A DNA stretch of 64,000 nucleotides, taken from NCBI GenBank assembly GCA_016808115.1, contig JAEQBH010002957.1:1-64000 (forward strand). Direction: 5' to 3'. This document shows, one piece after another, positions 32,751 to 45,239 of the stretch (its first letter is position 1; each line of letters begins with the position of its first letter). The notes under the pieces are model-generated. The model ran no database searches. It saw nothing but the letters and a program-made list of their open reading frames with translations, and was not told the DNA's origin. Position numbers and translations under genes: made by a program. The DNA comes from Tetrastigma voinierianum. Taxonomy: Eukaryota > Streptophyta > Magnoliopsida > Vitales > Vitaceae.

Positions 32751-33420
32751 TTCAATCACAAAAATAATAGTTATCGCGAGTATAAAGATGGCACCGTATG
32801 AGGCATTGTATGGGAGGCCATGCAAGTCATCAAGAGGTTTGGATCCGAGGTGGGAGAGAGCTCCATCACCGGGTCCCTCGGACTGACAGGGAGACACCTC
32901 CGAAAGGTGAGCTTGATACGACAACGCTCTCACAGCCTGGGAGTCGCAAGAGCTATGTCGACAGGCTATCGGCCGACCCTTAGAGTTCGAGGTCGGGTGA
33001 TCACATTTTCTTTTTAAAGGTGATGCCTAAAGAGAGAGGAGTGGTCAGGTTCGGTGCGAGGAAGACGCGAGGTTCGCTTGGGCCTCGAGATTTCGAGAGG
33101 GTAGGCACTGTAGTGTGTCGATTGGCGTTACCGCCCAGCATGTCAGGTGTCCACGAGGTATTACACGTCTCCATGCTCCTAAGTATGCTCCGCATCCACC
33201 ATGTGGTGTGGATTTTTCAGTGTACGTATCAGCTGATGGATGAGGATCTTGAGGAGAAACCGTTGCGCATTTTGGATAGTCGCGGATCGTTTTGCGACGC
33301 AAGACCATGAGGCTAGTGAGGGTGATATGGCTTTCGCACTAAGGAGTGGAGGAGTCAACGTGGGAGCAGACACATATGGGCCACTCTATAATTTTTGTTA
33401 GGGATGAAGCAGACAGAATT
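32751..33420 (+). pseudogene. A2 integrase C-terminus and chromodomain
   Basis: Coding similarity returns abruptly at AAGATGGCACCGTATGAGGC (32788), the MAPYEALYGRP motif. There follow EVGESSITGSLGLTG and LRKVSLIRQRSHS at about 32845-32940 and a gap-shifted RGVVRFGARKTRG. Then FERVGTVVCRLALPPSMSGV and HEVLHVSM come at 33095-33180, and VEESTWE-type sequence lies near 33345-33360. The motif order equals B1 and A3. The catalytic core upstream is missing. Confidence 0.8.
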
Positions 33421-33518
33421 AGTCATTTAATATTTAAATATTGTTTACATGCATGGTAGAGTGCATGTTGGAGTGCATGTTAGTGTTTGTGATTGTCCAG
33501 AATTTCAGACGAAATTTC

Positions 33519-33535
33519 TTTTAAGGAGGGGAGAA
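33519..33535 (+). promoter_or_regulatory. A2 polypurine tract
   Basis: TTTTAAGGAGGGGAGAA ends exactly at the LTR start TGTAAGACC and is preceded by GACGAAATTTC as in A3. Confidence 0.9.
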
Positions 33536-34211
33536 TGTAAGACCAAAAATTCTACTTCGAAAAAGTAAAATCGTAATTTTGATCAAACCCGAAATTTTTA
33601 TAGATCTCTCGATAGACGAAACAGATCATCGTTGGAATCATCCTCAGAAACTAGCTACCACGCCGACTTCGTCACCCGAGACAAATGAATTTGCATCGCT
33701 GAGGCATCACAGATCGAGTGCCTTAAACGACACGTGATGTGATGAGTCACCTATAACATGTGCTCATATGTTACTTATGTTGAATGAGTAGAGAAAATGA
33801 TGGAAATGGAAGGCCGAGCAGCGCAAAATATGGAAATCCAAAATTTAAGGTACATTAAGTGAATAGTTAAATGATAATAAGACAAATTAGTCTATAAGCT
33901 TGCCTTTCTTCCTTAAGCAGCCAAAAGGAAAACGTAAAGAGAGGAAAATATGCAAGAGTAGATAGATTTTTGTTTTGAGAGAAGGTGTGTTTTCTTAGAA
34001 TTACTGATATCCAGATCGTTTCGAATTCTTCGTGACAAGAAGGAAGGTTGCTCTACGCGGTGAGGCCTACGCGTAGGCTCCGGTTTTGAGGACTTTCGAC
34101 AAACTCCGTGGAGGCAGGGTTTCATCCTACGCTTTACTCTTACTGCAGCTGCTGGATGTTTTGGTTGGGTTAAGGCCCCAACGTTGCTTGACTCATCCCA
34201 AATCTTGAACC
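33536..34211 (+). repeat. A2 3' LTR, segment 1
   Basis: TGTAAGACCAAAAATTC to CCCAAATCTTGAACC. Interrupted by A4; GAACC (34207-34211) is the left target site. Confidence 0.88.
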
Positions 34212-36412
34212 TGTGACGCCCTAAACCTTGGTCCGTTGACTACACCACAACCCGCTGAAATACCTCCGTGAATGCTGGGTGACTACATCTTCACAAAATC
34301 AGGCAGAGTCTCCTTGTACTAGGAGCTCTACCCAAATACAAAACCTCGTAATATAACTCATCCCAATTACATCAATCACATGATATCTATAGTCTCAGTA
34401 AAAACATATTGGGCCCATACCACAATATTCATCATCAATATAACCCAACTATATCCCAATAGTTCAAGAATTATTAAATTTTCTCTTAATACAACATATA
34501 TTAAAATCTAAAATCCTAATACATGTATTCCAAAAAACCATCGCCACAACCCGCTTTCTTCGGGACCGGTCTCAAATGAGCCATCCCCTCGAAGCGCCCC
34601 AGACTAAAATGAGAGACCTCGACAGGGCTAGCTAATGCTCAAAGAGAGGGAATCAATTGAAAATGGTTACTCTCCACCCAAGTGCATATGCATTCCAAAA
34701 TAAAACACACACTCAAATACGTGATCCTACTTGAATGTCTACATGATCACCCCATGCCGCCGAGTCCCTTCCGACTCACTCACACTTGCCTAAGCTTAAG
34801 TGTAAGGAGAAAATAATCATTTTCAAAAAAATCTTGTTGTTCTTGAAAATATAACGCCAAGAGTTGGTAAAAAATATGGGACTATTCTCCGAGTCGAATT
34901 TGCTGGTGAGCTTTCTCGAACAACATGGTCCTCATCGTAAATGATCCGCTGGGCCCATCTCCCAACCCACCTCCGACATCATCCCCGCGAATTTCTTTTC
35001 GCAACCATGTCCGTTTTTATAAAAAACATGTCATGCACTCACACCTAACTTCTAGGTTACCCAATGCATATGACAATGCATTATTCCATTTTCAAAACCA
35101 TTTATGATAAATATGTTAATATGCATATTTAAATGTCCATAATTATAAATATGTAATTCAACACATCAATACTCACCTAATTTAGCTCACTATAAAATCA
35201 CAATCTTATCTCCACGGATAATACAATTATATTCCAGAGAATTGTGACTCTCGTGTTAACACATCAAGAATTAACCTATTAATTTCTTTGATCAACCAAC
35301 TCCCATAAATTAGCCCACTGTTACCTCCAATATCATCTCCAATGGCTTACAACCACGATTTTATTCCATATAATTGACATGTTGTCTTTGCCAAATAATA
35401 TGTAGCTTTATCTGTTTCCACACATACCAAACCATTCATTTCAACAATTCAAGCACACAACATATGGACGATTTGGGTCCAATTCACACAAACGGAATTT
35501 GATTTTAACGGTCAAAAGCGAGCTTATGTAAGAGCATCCGTGAAGCGACCACGTCGACTTCAAAGCTCCAGCACGAAACCCATTTCATGGCCATTCAGGC
35601 CTCCTACTCACCAAAAACACAATTTATTTGATAAATCATCACTAACATACCCAAAAGCAGTCCTCCAAAACTACTCTGGTGTTGCCGCCAGATAGGTCTC
35701 AAAATTCTAATAATTCGGTCCCAAGTTTTAGGACCGATCAAATGGCCGTTCAAGGCCTCAAACCAACCGAAACATCAACATAGCTCGTAAATCAAAAGTA
35801 AAACAAGTAGGATGAAACCCCTACTTCAAGGAATTTGTCAAAACGCCTTAAATCTGGTACCCACGCGAAGCCCTCTCCGCGTAGAGTAGCTTCCCTTCTT
35901 GTTCCGACAATTGCCAACGGTCGGATCGCCCAATATTTTAGAGAGAAGGAAGACTGTCTCACTTAAAACTCAGCCATAGTCACTTTGAGCCCTTTCTTTG
36001 ACACGTTTTGTTTGATCTTTGAATCAAAGAGATGACACTATTGAGTTTTTGTCTTTTCTAACTTAAACAATTCCAAAATAACCATTTGTCATACTTCAGT
36101 TTGACATTGGCACTATCGGCCATCCATTTTCATCATTTTCTACTCGCGCACTTATGGCACATGAGTGCGTGTTATATGTGAATTTCATCGCATCGAAAAT
36201 CGTTTACGGCACCCGAACCGTGATGCCTCGGCGATGTAGTCGCTGTGCCGAGTGACGAAATTCAATGTTCTAGCTAGATTTGAGATGATTCAATGGTGAA
36301 ATCCGTATAATTATCGAAGATCCTAGAAATAAATTTAGGTTTAGCAGAATTACAATTTCGTAGCGAAATTACGATTTTGTCATTTTCGAAATTAGAATTT
36401 TGGGGTTTCACA
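34212..36412 (-). repeat. A4 3' LTR
   Basis: TGTGACGCCCTAAACC to GGGGTTTCACA. 2201 bp, matching 39520-41711 (e.g. GGATGAAACCCCTACTTCAAG in both). The coding-strand start is TGTGAAACCCC rather than TGTAAGACC. Confidence 0.9.
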
Positions 36413-36440
36413 TTCTCCCTCTCAGCAAAAAAAATTTTTG
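36413..36440 (-). promoter_or_regulatory. A4 polypurine tract
   Basis: TTCTCCCTCTCAGCAAAAAAA on the plus strand, complement of a purine run ending GAGAGGGAGAA beside the LTR. It is joined almost directly to protease sequence. Confidence 0.75.
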
Positions 36441-37050
36441 TCAGAAATTCCACTCGAGATACATCGACCATGTGCATATGTAACCTCACTTTCGATTCGA
36501 GGCAGAGTGGCGAATATGATGACCCGACTCATGTCATAATTACTGACAACCCGATCGTTTGTCAACTCATACATGTCAAGAATGACATTAACAACCGATA
36601 CGTCTAGCACCCTAAGGTCCACCACGCTTCCGCTGCGCAACTCTGATCTCTAGAAAAATCAAATCTCTCCCTACATCATAGGGAAGAATTTTCCATCATA
36701 TTACGGCTTTTAAAGGCCTCAGCACCTCTATGCCCAAATCATCACACAAGATGCATTACTAAATAGACATGATGCATCCAATTCAAAGCGCTACTATAGT
36801 CTACAAATGCAATAAGCATTACCACCTGTTCATCGGTGTCTGACCTTCGGTCTCTACACCATGAGATCTACACCTCCCCAGAATGATCTTGCCTCGTATG
36901 CTCAGTTGCCGGAGGCGATGGTAACCACGTCATGCTGGAGTCGGCCGGAACTCGACTGCAATTCACGTGGTTGACCTCGACCTACAATACTGACCACTAG
37001 TCTATATGGCCCTTTGAGAAGTACTAGGTCTTCGGTGTGACGCCCTCGAG
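36422..37050 (-). pseudogene. A4 protease remnant, last coding part
   Basis: On the minus strand the stretch 36640-36500 reads DLRVLDVSVVNVILDMYELT and then VVSNYDMSRVIIFATL, the degraded form of the linker after the protease (the DVILGMDWL region). Further upstream, near 36800-36730, FVDYSSALNWMHH replaces VLFDSGSSHSFI, followed by a piece ending EVLRPLKAV. No RT follows; the polypurine tract comes next. The active-site Ser and Gly are changed, so activity is not expected. Confidence 0.65.
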
Positions 37051-37724
37051 GCCCGATGCGATCCACCACCCGATGTCTTAGGGTATGGAGGAAACAAGCT
37101 GTAGGCCTCCTGTCCCTAGCCAGAGGCCCGGGGCTGCACCAATCCCAAACATCGGGATCCCTGTCTCTAGGGGCAATCCCTCCTCATATGTCCCAGTGCT
37201 TGGAAATGATAGCATACCACACCCATCATTGGAAACCGCACTCGTCGTACTGATTGGGAGCGAGGCATCATAACCTTGGGTTCACGCCTCCATGGACAAT
37301 CAGTCGAAAGTGTCATTTGTCGGCTGAAATAACACATCATCTACTGCCTAACTATTGTCCCATCCACGGCCTTGGTCACGATGACCTCGGCAGATCCTGG
37401 ATATCCTTGAAACGAAGTCTTATCTTGCTCCCAGTTGGAAGAAGATGGATCTTCCTTCCTCTTAGTACCAACACCCATATATGCCTCTCACGTCATCCAC
37501 TCCTCCCTCTCTGCCTAGTGGAGTCTGATGTGCTTCTAAGCGCTGGAGGTCGCTCGACCATACGACTCACTATTGCGCAGAGCACATGATAGCGATATTT
37601 GCGATCCTACGACCTCGATGAGGCTGCTGCCCGATCAAAAGTCGGAGTTTGGTCAAATCTCTGGTGAATTTGACTAATTACCTCATGGGCGCCCTCTATG
37701 TCCTCATCCTCGACCTTTAGCCAT
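37051..37724 (-). pseudogene. A4 shortened gag remnant
   Basis: Start 37724: ATGGCTAAAGGTCGAGG after TGTAG, aligning with the other gag starts. A piece reading TKRKEDPSSSN and KTSFQGYPG at about 37480-37400 is the linker before the zinc knuckle. The knuckle itself reads CYHFQALGHMRRDC at about 37220-37178, with Phe in place of the second Cys and the His and last Cys kept. Start to knuckle is about 500 bp against about 830 bp in A3, so a large part of the capsid region is missing. Stops and frameshifts occur. Confidence 0.7.
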
Positions 37725-39502
37725 CTACATATTTCCAATGGCAGCAGAGAATCATTTAATTTTCATTCCAGTCCTAACTTCTTGTCTGGCGTGCAAATTC
37801 TTAATAGACTTGTGACCATGGCTTGACAGATTCATTTCACAAGTGTGCTAAATTCCAACCACTCAATTCATTTATTTCAATAAAATTCCAAGCTATCTTG
37901 TTCATTTCATTATCCAAATCCCTATGGTCATAGTTTCTAACCTTAGCATTCACCCATTTCTATACGCATTTACACATGCATATTATAATTTCCCTACAGC
38001 GACAACGCGCGATCACAATTCCCATATACATCATCGTGTATATGTCCTTCTCTATAATTTGAATCATAAGTATTCAATCAAAAACACAAAATCACGCATT
38101 TTACTTATTCTACGTTCTTGCATTTATAGGCAATCTGAGACAATTTATTCAATATATCAAATCATGTTATCAGCAAAGAAATTTTATTTTGAAAATTTCA
38201 TTTTTACATTTTCTAAAATTTTGTCTCATTTGTTTGATTTTATTTATTTTCAAAAAAAAAGTTATTTTATTTTTCTAAATTTATTGTTCACAGTTGACCA
38301 TTGACTGATTACTGTAGACCGATTACTATAGACGACCTAAGTTGCAATACAGTATAAGTATTGCAATACAATTCCTTTTATTGCAATACACCTCATTTCC
38401 CTTACAATACAATTATCCCCCATGCTGCATAATAATCCCCCATACTATGTTAGAATCCCCCATACTACGTTAGAATCCCCTATAGTATATAAGAATCCCC
38501 AAGTTTATATAAAGTCCCTATGAAGAATTCATTCCCAGTGAGTCGAAACCATGTTCGAAGTGAGTCCCAGTCTGGCGGGGATCCTTATATGAGAGATCCC
38601 ACACTATATAAGAATCCCCCATGTTCCGTAAAAATCCCCCATATTATATAAAAATCCCCCATTTTATATAAGAATCCCTATAAAGAAATCATCCTCGAGT
38701 GAGTCGGAACCATGTCAGAGTGAGTCGGAATCTGGTAGGGATCACTATATGAGAATCCCCCATACTATATAAGAATCCCCCATGTTAAGTAAAAATCCCC
38801 CATATTATATAAAAATCCCCCATTTTATATAAGAATCCCTATAAAGAATTCATTCCCGAGTGAGTCGAAACCATGTCCGAGTGAGTCGAATCTGGGAATC
38901 AACATATGAGAATCCCATACTATATAGAATCCCGTGTTAAGTAAAAATCCCCCATATTATATAAAATTCCCATTTATATAGAATTCCTATAAATAATTGA
39001 ATTTAGAGTGGTCGAAACCATTTCAGTGAATTCCCGGAATGCGCGAGGATCACTTTCGAGAATCCCCATTACTATATAAAGAATCCCCACAATATGCTAA
39101 AATTTATTTTTTCTTGTTACAGTTTTACAACTGTAAAACTCCTAAAATTTTCAAACACATCACTTATTTTCCTATGTACTAATTACTAAGCACCTGAACA
39201 ATCATAACACATACAATATGGTATACACACCATTCATGAACATTTACATGATTACACATCATTTATCAAATATCACACAAAACACGTAAATACGTGTTCA
39301 AATCTTTGTCCGTGATTGTCCCAGGTACCCACATACCTAACTCTAACATCAAACCGCAAGTGGTGATGCTCTTATCTCTTAAAGACTATGGCTGTAGCGA
39401 GTTTCCCCGAGCCCTGGGTATTCATGCCTAGGCTCGTCTATTTGTGAAGCTTGTATGGAATAAACTTATAGATACCCAAACCAGGAGCTCCTAGGTATTC
39501 GT
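37725..39502 (-). other. A4 leader
   Basis: 1.8-kb untranslated leader with the GTATTGCAATAC motif (38358-38369 and nearby), the tandem array at 38440-39090 and AT-rich blocks. It shares GGTCATAGTT-TAACCTTAGCATTCACCC with the A1 leader (9121-9150) at 37925-37950. Confidence 0.65.
38440..39090 (-). repeat. Higher-order tandem repeat in the A4 leader
   Basis: Basic unit about 22-27 bp (AATCCCCCATACTATATAAG and variants). Four to five basic units plus a spacer with GAGTCGAAACCATGTCCGAG form a larger unit of about 150-165 bp, repeated four times (spacers near 38540, 38705, 38865 and 39010). Confidence 0.85.
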
Positions 39503-39519
39503 ATACTGGCTGTCCTGGT
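39503..39519 (-). promoter_or_regulatory. A4 primer binding site, decayed
   Basis: The flank AGCTCCTAGGTATTCGTATA matches the complement of A3's post-primer sequence, but the site itself reads ACTGGCTGTCCTGG, with only scattered matches to the complement of TGGTATCAGAGC. Confidence 0.45.
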
Positions 39520-41711
39520 TGTAGCGCCCCAAAACCGAGTCGGTTGAGCTACCCGTCGACCAGCGGAGGCTTTCGTGAATGTCGAGATGACCAGGACATC
39601 TCACAAAATAGGTCGAGTCTCCTTTGTCACGGGATCTCTACCCCGAATACAAAACTTGCCAATAACCTAGCGGAGTCAACATCAATCACATGATATCTAT
39701 ATCTGAGTAAAAACGGCCTATTAGGCCCATACCACAATATTCATCATCAATATAAACCAACTATATCCCAATAGTTCAAGAGTTATTAAAATTTCTCTTA
39801 ATACAACATATATTAAAATCTAAAATCCTAATACATGTATTCCAAAAACCATCAAAGCCACAACCCGGCTTTCTTCAAAATCGGTCTCTAAAATGAGCCA
39901 TCCCCTCGAGCTCTCCCTATACCTGAAAAATATATAATCCCTCGACAGGGTGAGCTAATGCTCAGTAGTGGAATCACCCTAAATGGGTTACTCTCTACCT
40001 AAGTGCATATGCAATGCTCCAAAATAAACACACCTCGTAAATAAAGTCCTACCCCATGTCACGAGTCCTCACCGACTCACTCACACTTGCTAAGCCATGT
40101 ATGAAAATAATCATTTCAAAGCAAATCTTGTTTGTTCTTGAAAATATACTAAAAAGTCGGTAAAAATATGGGACTACTCTCAAGTCGAATTGGTTGATGG
40201 AGCTTTGAAGCTTGATCAATTATAATGGAAATGATACATTGGTCCATCTCCCAACCAATTCTCAGGAATATCATCTGTGAAATTCCTTTACATTAACCAT
40301 GTCCGTTTTACAAAAAAACCATGTCATGCACTCACACCTAACTGCAGACTACCAGTGTATATGAGGAAATAGATTATGCCATTTTCAAAACCATTTATAC
40401 AATATATGTCAATATGCATATTTCAATCCAGCTGCCATTTACACAGTAATTCAACACATCAACCATCACCCAATTTACAGCTCACTTGAGCGAAATCACA
40501 ATCTCTCCAATGCTTTACCTTTTGATTATATTCCATATAATTGGCAGGCCTATGTTAACACATCAAGCATTAACCTAATTTCTTTGATCAACCAACTCCC
40601 CAAATTAGCTCACTTGAGCAATTTACAATATCATCTCCAATGGCTTACAACACAATTTTATTCCATATAATTGTGTCATTGTGTTAACACCTTAAAATCA
40701 TGTCTTAGCCTATCTATTTCCACACATACCAAGCCATTCATTTCAACAATTCAAGCACACAACATATGGACGATTTTGGTCAAATTCACACAAACCCGGA
40801 ACTGATTTTAACAGTCCTAAAAACAGAGCATGTGGGCTGTCCGTGGGCAACCCACACATCCAACCTAGGCTCCACTTTTTGAAACCAATTTCCTTGGCCA
40901 TTTTCGGCCTCTTACTCACCAAAACACAATTTATTTGATAAATCATCACACAACACCCAAAACAGTCCTCAAAACATACGGGCACATAGTAGATCTCAAA
41001 AAATTCATCATTGGTCAAAGTTTTAGGACCGATCAAGCCATTTCAAATTCAGACCACCAAAACCAACCGAAACATCAACATAGATCTTAAATCAAAAATA
41101 AAACAAGTAGGATGAAACCCCTACTTCAAGAATTTTCAGCTCTTATTGGGTACCGCGAAGCCCTCTCGCGTGAAGCGAAACCACTTCTTGTTAAACCCGA
41201 TTGCCTACGATCGGATGGCCCGATATTTTGAAGAAGGGCTCTCTGTAATCAAACTCGAAATCCATAGTCATTGTAGGCCCTTTGCTTCCCCCGACTACGT
41301 TTTTGTTAGGTCTTTGAATCAAAAGAGATGACACTATTGAGTTTTTGTCTTTCTAGCAGCAGGTTCCAAAATGACCATTTTGTCCCTTCTTTTCCCAGTT
41401 TTGACATTCGACACTATCTCGGCCGTCTATTTTTATCATTTTTCTACTCATGCCACTTATGGAACATGAGCACGTGTTATAATATGAATTTCATGCATAG
41501 CGAAAATCCTTTGCGACACTCAGGCGCGTGCCTCGAAAAGCGTGTAAATTAGTGTCTCCGAGTGATCAAGTCGGCGTGCTAAGTTGGGTGCGAGACGATT
41601 CAATGGTGAAATCTATTTAGATTACCAAGATCGAAGAATAAATTCGGATTTTCGCGAAATTTAGATTGTGGCATTGATTTGCCATTGCCAGTAAGATGCA
41701 AGGGTCTCCTG
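39520..41711 (-). repeat. A4 5' LTR
   Basis: TGTAGCGCCCCAAAACC to about AAGGGTCTCCTG, 2.19 kb. It matches 34212-36412 closely in AT-rich parts; the last 50 bases are altered so the end is approximate. Confidence 0.8.
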
Positions 41712-42935
41712 ACTGGGTGCGAGAAATTTATGAGACCATTGTGTAGTACGTAATATTTTTATGGGATGTTTACGGGTGTTTTGTGTTGTAATTTGTGGCT
41801 CGGTGTATTGTATTGATGTGTATGAGGCCGGAAATGACTATGAATTCGAGGGTTCCGCGAAGCGGGACCCGATGTTTGGTTATTGGTCGTGAGCAACGAT
41901 AAGCCAGGGGTTTTTCTGTTGACATGAATAGTGTTCCCCGAATTAAATTTGTGAGAAAAAATATGTTCGGTGAGTAATTCAAATCGAATTGCTTGTGTTT
42001 ATTAATTAGCCCACGTGAGCTAATTTTTGGTGTAATGGATTGTGAAATTACATAACATGTTTGTGTGATTTAAATTATATAAATATATACATGCTGATAT
42101 ATTTGCATGTGTGATATAAATTGTGTTGAATTGGCATAATGCATTTCATATGCACCGGGGTAACCTAGAAACTAGGCGTGTGTGCATGACATGGTTGAGA
42201 AAAATGAAAATGGTTGCGAAAGGAATTTCGGGATGATTTTTAGGAGAATGGGGTGGAGGCAGTCGCGGGATAGGGACCATGTGTTCAGTTCTCAGCACAG
42301 TCGCATCGGAGGTAGTCCCATATTTTACCGGCTATCGTTGAGTTGTGTATTCCGAAAACAACAAGATTTGTTTAAAATGATGTTTTCATCGCAGCTTAGG
42401 CGGTGTGAAGAAGTCGACGACTTCAGCATGGGATTGGTCATGTGAACATTCAAAGTAGGATCACGCATTTGGTGAATGTGTGTTTGCACGGAGAGCATTT
42501 CGTGCTGCGCAGTGGAGGAGCAACCCATTTAGGGTGATTCCTGCTTGACGTGCTTCACCTTGTCGAAAGGAATATGTATTTCAAGTACATGGAGTGCGCA
42601 GTGAAAGCTCATCTTAGAAAAGGCGTCTAATAGGGTTGTGGCTTTGTTTATGATAGTATACATGTGAGTCTATGGGTACAGCTATGTTGTGAAAGTAAAT
42701 TTTAACTCTTGAACACTATGATATATAGTTGGTATGTTGATGAGTATTGTAGTATGGGCCAAAGGGTGCGATTTTACCATGTTATCTGTATGATGTTAGT
42801 GGGACTGAGTTAAGTACCATGGGTAGAGCTCCCGTACAAGGCGGCTCATGTTCCTGCGAATAGTATCAGTTGGGTATTCACTAGATGATTCCATGGGTTG
42901 TTGATCATGAGCCACCACGGTTTTGGGGCATCACA
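41712..42935 (+). repeat. A2 3' LTR, segment 2
   Basis: Resumes with GGGTGCGAGAAATTTATGAG, parallel to the 5' LTR at 15020-15050, and ends GGTTTTGGGGCATCACA before TTAAG. Confidence 0.88.
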
Positions 42936-43297
42936 TTAAGATTATTTTCAATACATTATTGAATTTTTAAATTAAAGTCATCATTTTTACATTTTTAACT
43001 TTATTATATTGTTTCATATTTATCAATTTAATATATGATCTTAAATTTAATATTATTTGATTCTTCTTAGGTGTTTACTTAAATGAGGATTATTTTTTAT
43101 TGTTATTTTAAGATTTTTCTTTTGTAGATTAATGTTATAGAGGTTAGTTTTATATATTTGCAAAAAAAATATGTGAAAAAAGAAAAAAGAAAACGTAGAC
43201 TAGAACAAGGAGTATTAAATAATCAAACTCTTGTTAGTAGTACTTTTTCTTGCATTTAAGGTTGAAATGTTTATATTATTTTAAGTTTTAAGTTTTT

Positions 43298-43348
<51 letters not shown>

Positions 43349-43781
43349 CAAATTTGAATGTATATTGTGAAATCGGGAAAAATATTATTTTATATGTAAA
43401 CTTTATTTCTGAATTTATGATAAAGACATTTCGTTAACATTAATATTATTTAAGAATTTTAATTTTGATTTAATAAAGTTTCCTTCACTATAACTTGTAA
43501 GGATTATTATGTTTTTCTCTCTCTTCCTTTATAAATATAATGAAATATAATATAATGATTTTGCCTTTGGGTTAATATAAAATATTAATATTTTAAACAA
43601 ACAAGAAAAGTCGTTTCCACTTGAATAGATGTCATGCACAAATATTGAAATTCTTACATCCATCTCCTTATACCACATCTATGACACCTACATATAGCAA
43701 TAATGACTAACTATAATGATTGCATTTTCTGACATGACAAGAAAATTCATTTCTTACATGACAAGAAAACTTTAATTCTAC
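42936..43781. other. AT-rich flanking DNA, no gene seen
   Basis: Begins with TTAAG, the right target copy of A2. Strongly AT-rich with a (TA)n run at 43301-43346 and a short direct repeat of ACATGACAAGAAAA near 43733 and 43756. No coding sense. Confidence 0.7.
43301..43346. repeat. (TA)n microsatellite
   Basis: Twenty-three uninterrupted TA units in unique AT-rich flank. Confidence 0.97.
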
Positions 43782-45239
43782 GCTGACACCCCCGAAACCA
43801 GTCCTCGTTGACCCTGCAGATGACCTGGAAGCTTATTATCTCTATATCGCAAGACATACATCAAGTAAAATATTAATAGGGCCCATCATCCATATTCGTC
43901 ATCACAGTTTACAAGACCATACATTTATATAGATCTAAGAGTTATTACATCATCTATTATTACAAACATATATTAAAACTAGATTATTAATATACACAAA
44001 ACAAGAATCAAGGCCCGCGGTCGTGGCTTCATAATCCAGGCCTCAGGGGCGTTAATGCGCTTATACATCTGTACATTGAGATCCGCGGCGGGTGAGCTAA
44101 TGCCGATTAGAGATAAATCCTACCGGAGTCTACTCCTACGCCCTAGGTCTTTTATGCAAATGATCATTTGTCATTCGGCGACCAACAACCAATCCGTGCA
44201 CATACCGGTACGGTAGTGTAGAAAAACTGCGCGTATACTAGGCGACGCTCTATGGTATATGCGGATGACTTTTGATACCGCGATGCGAGGTACCGTGATT
44301 CTGCCTCTCTTTGAAGTTGGTCCGACCATCTCGACGGCGAATATGCGTTGTTGTTAATTGTTTCGCGTGTCTTTTGGAACGGCAGCTTTACCGCTTTTCA
44401 GGAATCTGTGTTATCTTTTTCAGGCGTTTTTTGAACTCGCTGGTTGATCACATTTGTCTGACCGAGTTTCCGGCCTTTACGAGGAGTATCCACTTATCGC
44501 CGTTTGTTCGTTCCGTACCCCAGTTGCTGTTGTAAGACTCAGTTGACAGTCTATTCGACCTGCGTTCAACATGACGGCGGTTAACAGTGATTGTGTGCAT
44601 CTCATGTAATGTGGTGTTATACACCATTGTGCAATTTGTCTTCTTGCACTCGAACCATGACCAATGTATGAGACCTCTGCGGGACGTGCTCTCTGACCGT
44701 GCGCTATGTGTGTGATATGACACTCATATTAATGCACCTAACAATTTCATATATTTAACATACATGCAGCGTATTATTATTTCCACATATTCAAATCGGT
44801 ACATCACATAAACATGCACCATCTCTTTTCTGTCATTGGGTTCATTCAGCCCGGCACATCGAACTGGCGTAAGTAACATATTAAACCATTATTTGGGAAA
44901 ATATGCCATAATTCATATTCGCTGAGACATAGTATATGAGTCATCTGACCCAAGCGTAAAGAGAAATGACCATGTTGAAACCTGACACATTACAAACGAT
45001 GTTTCAAAACACCCATATTGATAGCAATTAGTACACTTATTACAACGCCAGTTTTCAACACAGATGTGAGCACCTATTCCACTGAATGGATAATGGATAG
45101 ATTCTTGACTCCATGAGATTGTCATAGAGTCCAAGAACACCCGAATCGGAGTTCGGACAGAAAAGTTATGACCTAAACAACCAGAGCTAAACCCAGAAAA
45201 TTTCTGCATGTTAGTCATGCAGAAATTGCACACTCAAGC

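Larger units (their letters stand above)
34212..41711 (-). mobile_element. A4: reduced gag-protease element inside A2
   Basis: 7.5 kb in opposite orientation to A2. LTRs 34212-36412 and 39520-41711 enclose only 3.1 kb: leader with a higher-order repeat, a shortened gag, part of a protease, then the polypurine tract. There is no RT, RNase H, integrase or chromodomain sequence. Left flank GAACC; the right side reads GACTG where the A2 LTR should read GAACC, so the duplication is imperfect. The surrounding A2 LTR is continuous otherwise (TTGAACC / GGGTGCGAGAAATTTATGAGACC versus GGAACCGGAGTGTGAGAAATTTATAAGACC-like at 15001). Confidence 0.85.
14361..42935 (+). mobile_element. A2: family-A retrotransposon with three nested insertions
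   Basis: Starts TGTAAGACTCG and ends GGGGCATCACA, flanked by a perfect 5-bp duplication TTAAG (14356-14360 and 42936-42940). The element proper is 14361-15910, 17995-18180, 28510-34211 and 41712-42935, about 8.7 kb. The rest is S1, B1 and A4. Internal order: primer site 28740-28751, leader with tandem repeats, gag, protease, a noncoding block with a minisatellite, integrase C-terminus/chromodomain, polypurine tract. RT, RNase H and the integrase core are missing, so it could not move unaided. Confidence 0.92.

Noticed and set aside
38440..39090. CRISPR-like array in the A4 leader
   Set aside because: Repeats are directly adjacent with no unique spacers, and the context is a plant retrotransposon; it is a nested tandem repeat.
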